In this document: positions 1 to 6,400 of the stretch, one piece after another
Numbering within the stretch: the first letter of the stretch is position 1
How the letters are laid out: every line of letters begins with the position of its first letter
DNA from: Chrysochromulina tobinii
Taxonomy: Eukaryota; Haptophyta; Prymnesiales; Chrysochromulinaceae
Assembly (NCBI GenBank): GCA_001275005.1
Contig: JWZX01000280.1
Span: 1-14,854 of the forward strand
Length of the DNA stretch: 14,854 nt
Reading direction: 5' to 3'
Notes under the pieces: model-generated
What the model saw: the letters and a program-made list of their open reading frames with translations, nothing else
Databases searched by the model: none
Told to the model about the DNA's origin: nothing
Made by a program: the position numbers and the translations under genes

Positions 1-47
<47 letters not shown>
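1..47. repeat. 47-base G homopolymer at the window edge
   Basis: Positions 1-47 are all G. The far end of the window (14821-14854) is also nearly pure G/C with G runs. This may be a true G tract (poly-Gly coding or G-rich intron) or an assembly or polymerase artefact at a contig break. Confidence 0.9.
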
Positions 48-48
<1 letters not shown>

Positions 49-114
49 GGCAGCAGCGGCGCGACCAACTCGACGGTGGTCAAGCGCACACCCAAGCGGC
101 ATATTGGCATGTAG
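1..114 (+). CDS. possible 3' end of a gene cut by the left edge
   Basis: A frame open from the left edge runs to TAG at 112-114. It reads as a glycine run from the G tract, then SSGATNSTVVKRTPKRHIGM and stop. After the G tract most codons end in G or C, like the clear genes here, and the tail is basic. The frame would converge on the channel gene to its right. The G tract could instead be the end of a G-rich intron, with an acceptor near the CAGCAG at 51-57, or a sequencing artefact. No domain can be recognised from about 20 residues, so this is a weak call based on codon ending and an open frame only. Confidence 0.3.
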
Positions 115-598
115 AGAGATTTGTAACTGACCAAGCTACCTACATATTCCATTGGCATATAGCGCTAGCGCTAGAGCGGAGGCGCTCGTGCGATTAATAT
201 CATGATTCCAGAGCATACGTGATACGACCCACCGCCCGGTGGACCGCGGAGGGGACGCGGGACTGCCGTGCGCTTTGTACCTTGCATGTGTCAAATATAT
301 CTAACATTCCCGCATTTCGAGGACCGTGCGGCGTGCGCGGTGCGGTGAGCGACAACGCGTAACGAACGTAAGCAGTTGGCCATGGCACTTTAAGCTGTGC
401 CATGTTGCACTTTTCCTTTGCACGTTTCTTTATTTCTTACGCTCCTACGTCCTAGTCGCTTCAGTGTGCCCTCTATCGTTGTATCGCCAGCGCCCCACCC
501 TGTCTAGTATGCTTCCCTGCCTCCTCCTGCTCATGCTGCGGCGTTGGCCCCGGCTGCTACCGCTGCGGCGGGCAAGAGCATCAACGTCCATGTCAACG
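115..598. other. spacer between convergent transcripts
   Basis: I see no credible gene here. The stretch is lower in GC than the flanking exons. It holds a perfect 14-bp palindrome at 160-173 (TAGCGCTAGCGCTA), an 8-bp stem-loop at 381-388/397-404 (CATGGCAC/GTGCCATG, 8-nt loop), and a minus-strand AATAAA at 434-429 that would serve the channel gene. A 67-codon minus frame at 200-403 has no recognisable features and is probably chance. Confidence 0.6.
429..434 (-). terminator. candidate poly(A) signal of the channel gene
   Basis: The plus strand reads TTTATT, which is AATAAA on the minus strand, about 165 bases beyond the channel stop at 599-601. The position is suitable for a short 3' UTR. 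A single hexamer is weak evidence, and poly(A) signals in algae are often degenerate. Confidence 0.35.
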
Positions 599-796
599 TC
601 ATGCCCATAGGCTGGTCCTTACCGCTGGGACCTCCGCCGGCTTGCTGTTGATCAAAGGATGCAGCTGGCGCAGCTCAGCCCGGAGCGCAGTCAGTTGGCC
701 CTCTAGAGCCGTTGCAACCTCAGTGAGTCGCTTGTTGGACTTGAGTTCGCCCTCCAAAGCCGTAGTCACCTCGGTGAGTCGTTTGTTGGACTTGAA
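599..796 (-). CDS. terminal coding exon of the channel (coiled coil)
   Basis: This 198-bp exon is easy to miss because it is short and lies beyond a minisatellite intron. It begins after TCTGACAACAG and encodes 65 residues, ending ...RTSLWA and stop. It contains a 51-bp tandem duplication, read as KSNKRLTEVTTALEGEL then KSNKRLTEVATALEGQL. The two copies differ mostly at third codon positions, as expected for translated sequence. It extends the helix started by MQKAIERLADEQ at the end of the previous exon. Without splicing, the frame would read VRVPSEDAI into the intron and stop. Confidence 0.72.
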   Translation of the reverse strand, partial: FKSNKRLTEVTTALEGELKSNKRLTEVATALEGQLTALRAELRQLHPLINSKPAEVPAVRTSLWA

Positions 797-3098
797 CTGT
801 TGTCAGAAACGAGGGCAATGTTGTCAGATGGCACATGCAGAGAGGGACTGAGAGGGACTCAGATGGCTGCCTCAGATGGCGTTCTCAGATGGCGTTCTCA
901 GATGGCTGTCAGATGGCATTCTCAGATGGCTCTCTCAGATGGCATCCTCAGATGGCATCCTCAGATGGAACTCTCACCTGCTCGTCTGCCAGCCGTTCGA
1001 TCGCCTTCTGCATCGCCATGAGAGTAGCTTCGCCGCTGATCGAGGCACCTGTGTCCGGTGCAGCCCCTGGCGACATTCCGGAGCCCGTGGTTGGCGACCA
1101 GCTCCTGCGCACCGCCTGCAAAATCAGGGATCCGTCATCTTCAGCGCCGTGCTGCGAGCGGTCCATGAACTCCGTCGCGAGGCTTTGGGAATGCCCATCC
1201 CCATCCGAGTCGCCTCTGACATTGCGCGCGTAGATGTAGTGTGAGCGCCCATGGAACTTGACGCCGCGGCGAGCGCAATCCTCCTCCGCGGCGCGCACGA
1301 TGGAGCGCCGCAGGCACAGATTAATCTTATGCTTCTTGATCACCATCCGGATGCGCCGCGGGCAGTCGTGGATCAACTGGCGGAGCCGCTCGCCCCGTAT
1401 CGCGTAGGTCCACAGGTACGAGAGCGCGATGACGGGGAAGGCGGCACGCAGGCCAGGGATGTCGAGGATCTCGTCCGTGCGGAAGGCCGCCCCCAGCCCG
1501 AGCACACGCCCGGCGTACAGCGCTCGCCCCCGCGCGGAGACGACGTAGAGGGAGCCGAGGGGCACGGTCTCATTCGTCGGGTAGACGTGAGCTCGGAGTT
1601 CGAGGGCCAGTCGTACGTGTAGCTCTCGGTCCGTTTGCCCGTTGATGCCCTGAAGCCACCAGAGGCCCTCGAGCCAACGCTCGTTCATCTTGAGCGCAAA
1701 CTCGCCTGCGAGGCCGGGGGAGAAGAGTTGCATCAGGCGTATCCGTGTCGTCTGCTGCCGAAGCTTCATCGTCTGGTGGACGTACTCGCGCAGCCGGTAA
1801 CGCAACTCCGGGGGGATCTTCTCTTTCTCCATGTGCCAGTTGAGGTCTGTGATGTCGACCCGGAACCCGGCCTTGTCGGGCGAGAGGGTCGAGGCAAGCC
1901 CGCAGAAGGAGCCAATGATGTACGCGAAGCAGAGGACGCCGCAGTACATGAGCGCCAAGCACACTATCTGCTCCTGCGGCTTTTGCTTGATCGCGGACAC
2001 GTCGCCGTACCCCGTCGAGGTGACGGTGGCCACAGCCCAGTAGATGGCGCGGGTGTAGAGCGTCTCCGTGCCCATGCAGCTGTACCCGGTCTGCGGATAG
2101 AGTTCGGATGGCTCCCTCACGTCGCACTTCTGGCCTGGCGGGCACGTCGTGGTGGGGTCCCAGTCGACGCAGTAGCCTTGGCCATCGGGACCCATCCAAC
2201 TGCTGATCGGGTCAAATGAGGCTTGGAGCCCCCATACGCATGCGAACACGTGGCACATGTAGATGAGCCCGAGGAGCAGCATCGAGATCGAGAGCGCCGC
2301 ATAATTGATCGAGATATGCAGCTCCCACCGCTTGACGATCGTGCTCCGGCCGAGCAGGTTCACGAACTTGATCAGCCGCAGCGCGCGCAAGACGCGCAAG
2401 CTCTTCAAGCGCGCGAGTGGCCCGTCCGCGTCCGCGAAGATGTCGAAGGCGGAGACGGCAATCGACACCAAGTCCACCGGGAACCAAACGCTCGTCAGGT
2501 AGTGCCACGCGATCTTGCGCCGAGACGTGATCCACTTTTCGCCCTTATGGCTCTTATGGTCGGGCACCGAGTACCTGTGCGCAGGGCACGCGAGGAATAC
2601 GGGAGGCAATCAGTGCTCATCATCCAAGAGAGCCTGATGAGGGAGGCAATCAGTGCTCCTGCACAGTGCCGCCGGTAACGCTCGACTCTCGTCGCGAGCA
2701 CGCAGCCGTGCGCACATGATGAAGAACTGCATCAGCAAGTCAATGATGAAGATGATGTCGACGCAGCGGTTGGTGATGAAGAGTCCATCAGACCATCGAT
2801 CCTGCGGGATCGCCATGAAGCCCACCTCGACGGGCGTGACGAATGCGATGAAGATGAGCGTAGTCCCCGTGACTACTTCCCAATAGCGCATGATCCGGCT
2901 CTTGCGTGGATCGAGAAGCAGGAATGGGACGGGGACCTCCTCGTTCTTCATTCGCATCCTGATCTCATTCTCCAGAATGGTCCACCTTTGAAGATCCTCG
3001 CCATGAGTGTCTTGTGCTCCCCTCTTCTCCTCTGTCTCCTCGCCCCTCCTCGGTGAGCCATGCTCAGATGAGCTCGCAGTGACCGCGGCGGCGATCAT
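599..3098 (-). CDS. voltage-gated K+ channel, CNG/HCN/EAG superfamily, three exons
   Basis: Exons on the minus strand are 3098-2716, 2574-978 and 796-599, about 725 aa. The first join (donor GTGCGC, acceptor GCACAG) restores FFIM-YSVPDHK, the S2-S3 region typical of this superfamily. The second (CAG|GTGAGAG to GACAACAG|TTC) is in phase. Approximate segments: S1 71-96, S2 104-127, S3 152-175, S4 180-198 (R183, K185, R188, R191, R194, K197), S5 216-240, filter STGYGD with GYG at 316-318 (K+ selective), S6 331-354, C-linker 359-430, cNMP-binding-like fold about 450-530, coiled coil about 645-705. The S5-pore turret is long, with C263, C272, C278 and C294. The N-terminus is too short for an EAG PAS domain. 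The FGE of the phosphate cassette is FRT here, so cyclic-nucleotide binding is doubtful. An alternative 3' end is possible: GCG|GTAAGG near 612-617 could be another donor. By family it would be a membrane channel setting K+ conductance; which membrane is unknown. Confidence 0.86.
860..974 (-). repeat. 13-bp minisatellite in channel intron 2
   Basis: Nine units of CAGATGGcnttct type on the plus strand (13 bp each, one of 11 bp) start directly beside the donor at 977. In transcript sense the unit is AGgatGCCATCTG. The rest of the intron (859-797) carries CATCTGAC and ends TTTCTGACAACAG. CTGAC fits the branch-point consensus. Confidence 0.9.
2575..2715 (-). repeat. channel intron 1 with CTGATTGCC repeats
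   Basis: This 141-bp intron holds two copies of CACTGATTGCCTCCC in transcript sense (plus-strand GGGAGGCAATCAGTG at about 2601-2615 and 2640-2654). The same module with the same CTCATCAG ending forms 3' splice sites in the neighbouring coiled-coil gene on the other strand. Confidence 0.85.
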
Positions 3099-3447
3099 CA
3101 AAATGCAATTCTGGAGAGGAGATGGTGATGCGCTGCAGGCCTTTGTGATCCAATTTCGTGACGCCTATCAGTCGCCTCACAAGTTTCCAAAAAATAGATC
3201 GGCCTTTTTTACTGAATTTAAGTACCTCACGCAAAGTAGGCGCGGTGGACAATGCGCCCTACTGACTGTTCTTGTACAGTGCACTGTAGTCGTCTCAGCG
3301 TCAAGTTCATGCAGTTGCTGTGCATGCACAAAAGCCTTTCAAGGCCGTTTCCGGTTTGCCGCTGGTGCCGCGCTTCATCGATCGAGGCCAACTCTGCACT
3401 TGGGCCGGCGAGACAGAACTCTGGACGGTGAGACAGAGGCGGCCGAG
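3099..3447. promoter_or_regulatory. divergent promoter spacer
   Basis: This lies between the start codons of the channel (3098, minus) and the coiled-coil gene (3448, plus). It includes a comparatively AT-rich patch at 3180-3230 and a perfect 14-bp palindrome TACAGTGCACTGTA at 3275-3288, a possible operator-like site. No convincing TATA box was found. A plus frame without stops crosses the region but looks non-coding in composition. Confidence 0.5.
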
Positions 3448-6400
3448 ATGTGGTTGAGCGAGGCAGCTCCAGCCACAACGGCCGAGGACAATGACACGCT
3501 GAGTCCGGTGCCTGGCGCACAGGCGTTCTTGCCCTCGACTGAGCACGAGGACGGCGAGCTTTTGTCTGTCTCTTGCCGCCAGTCTCTTGCTGCCGCTCTG
3601 TCTCCTGCGGCCAGGTCTGTCGAGCTCGCCAGGGAGACGAGGGTTCGGATTGATGCGATGGCCAATGAGCTGCCAGCCCAAACGACCACCATGCACCGCC
3701 GGGCCCCTTCGAAGCCCAGTGCACATCTCTGGCCGACGCATCCGCACAATCGTCCGCACCAACGTTCGGCGCCGACGTTCGCCTCCCGAAGGCCACAACT
3801 CTCAGCTCCGGAGTACATGGCTCTCGTCGGCGGGGTGACACTCTCCGAGAACGGCGCACAGGAGCATAGGCTTGCGCCCCGCCATCCACTGCGCACGAGC
3901 ACGAGCAACGTCTGCCTGACCAATTCGCTCAAGTACGGGCGCGGCTTCCCACCGCCAGGGCCGACGCCAGCCGACGTACTCGAGAGCGAGCTGATCGCAA
4001 CGTCCGCGCTGCTCGGGGAGGCGAACCAACTCATGTCGGAGCAGCGGCGGCAGGCGCAGCGCGATCGGGTCCGTCGCGAGCGCGAGTTCGCTTCGCGCGC
4101 CGCCCACGCAGCCGCACAGGAACGCGCCCGGCTCGAGGCGCGTGCCGAAAAGGACAAGGCGATGAGGGAGATGCGTGCGGCGCGGGAGGGCGAGTACCAT
4201 GCAAGCCTCGGCGGGAGCAACCTTGGGGTGCAGCGCGCGCAGCTGCTTCACTTGGCCGAGCAGGTGACGGACCAGCGCCCACGCGGCCCTCCCCCAATTG
4301 CATGCTGATTGCCCCGCCAATCACTGAGCCGAGCAGGTGACGGACGCCCACACGGCCCTCCCCCAATTGCATGCTGATTGCCCCGCCAATCACTGAGCCG
4401 AGCAGGTGGCGGACGCCCACACGGCCCTCCCCCGAGTGTACGCTGATTGCCCTTCCCCCCCATTGCATGCAGGTCGCGAAGCAGCGCAAGGCTCTGGTCG
4501 TTGAGCTTCGCACCGAGCAGGTGCAATCTCTCCCGTGATCTCCCTTGATTGCCCTTGATGGACCCCTTTCGAGCTGGTCGTTGAGCTTCGCACCGAGCAG
4601 GCGCGCCGTTCCGAGCGCGAGGTCAGCGACGAGCAGTGGGCGTGCTCACCACGACGCCCTCTCTCCTCTCCCCACAGGCGCGCCGTTCCGAGCGCGAGAT
4701 CAGCGACGAGCAGTGGGCAGCGCGCGTGCACGAGCTGTCGCAGCAGACCGAGGCGGCCATGGGTGAGGCGGCGCGGCATCTCGCAGCCCTCGAGGAGCTC
4801 AAGGTTCGTCAACCAGAGCCCACTGATTACGTATGATTGCCCTCTGATTGCTTCTGAGAGCCCTCGGGAAACTCCAGGTTCGTCACAGCCGGATGCATGC
4901 CGCGTGGGTCGAGAGCGTTCGACTAATTGCCACTAATTGCCACTAATCGCCACTAATTGCCACAGGTTCGTCACAACCGGATGCATGCCGCGTGGGTCGA
5001 GAGCGTTCGACGTGTCGCCCACCGGCGTCGTCGCCATCGCACCCTCCTGCATGCTCTCGGTACGTGGGCGGAGCATGCATCCATGCAGGCGCTCCTATCT
5101 CGGGCTTCGTCACTCATGGGCTCCGAGTACGGCGGGCGACAGCGCTCGACCAAAACGGCCATGCGCGCCCTCTTCTCGATCTGGGCGGTGCGCACACGCG
5201 AAGCCGCGGAAGAGGCCGCCGAGGCCGAAGCCCGCGCCAAGGCGGCGGCGCATGCACTGCAGCTCGCCGATCTCGAGCGCGCCAGATCGAAGGTGCTCGC
5301 CGAGCTTGACGAAACCAGAAAGGCGAAGCTCGCGAGCGACGAGCGAGCTGCCGATCTCGAGGCGCAGCTCGCCTTGGCCAAGCAAGAGGCCAAGGCTGAG
5401 TTAGCTCGCTCGCGAGAAAAGTAAGTCTGCCGACCGCGTAGAGACAACAGCGCGGAGGAAACAGTGGAGCTACCCCTCGGGCCTCGAGCGATGCCTGATT
5501 GCCACTGAGTGATCTCGAGCGATGCCTGATTGCCACACTAAGTGCCTCTGATTGCCTCCCTCATCAGGTACATAGAGGAGATGGGTGCTCGAGCGATGCA
5601 CCGGCTCAAGCACAGCGGCATCCTGCGTGGCTGGGGCTCATGGCGCGAATGGTATGCTGATTGCCCCCTGATTGCCCCCGATTGCCCCCTCAATTAGCAC
5701 AGCGGCATCCTGCGTGGCTGGGGCTCATGGCGCGAATGGTATGCTGATTGCCCCCTGATTGCCCCCGATTGCCCCCTTAATTAGCACGGCGGCATCCTGC
5801 CTGGCTGGGGCTCATGGCGCGAATGGTATGCTGATTGCCCCCTTCATTACATGCGTGGCTAGGGCTGATGGCGGGAGTGGCGCTTTGTTGACTACTGATT
5901 GGCTCTCTGATGGCCTCTGACGGTCTCTGATGGGCGCTGTGATGGGCGTATGGGCACTGGCATATGGCACTGATGGCCACTAATTGCTACACTAACACTG
6001 ATGGCGACGAATTGCTACACGAATTGGCACCCTCTCCTCACCCTCTCCTCACCCTCTCCTCACCCTCTCCTCACCCTCTCTCCTCCCAGGTATGAGGAGG
6101 TGACCCTCAAGACTGAGACGCGCCAACGGACCCGCGACATCTTGAACACGATGCGACAGCCTGGGCTCGCCCTCGGCTTCGGTCGGTGGAGGGACCGGTG
6201 GGCACTGCGGGCGAAGCTCAACCGCCATTCCGAGTTGGCCGCCGAAGAGGCGAAAGAGAAGTCCCTCGCACAGCGTTTCGCCGAGGTGAGTGCCATTGTG
6301 ATGCACGCACTGATGTGACGCGTGCACTGATGTGCATGCACTGATGGCCCCTCCTGATTGCTCCTTAGGATATATTGATTGCTCCTGATGACCTATTGAT

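Noticed and set aside
1570-2199. 209-codon minus frame within the channel
   Set aside because: It is a frame shadow of the pore and linker coding sequence; the overlapping frame holds the GYG filter and helices.
3007-3447. upstream extension of the coiled-coil gene to a GTG or to ATG 3103
   Set aside because: It would overlap or abut the channel start. The stretch is AT-richer, has odd Cys/Ser runs and lacks the codon bias of the rest; kept only as an alternative start.
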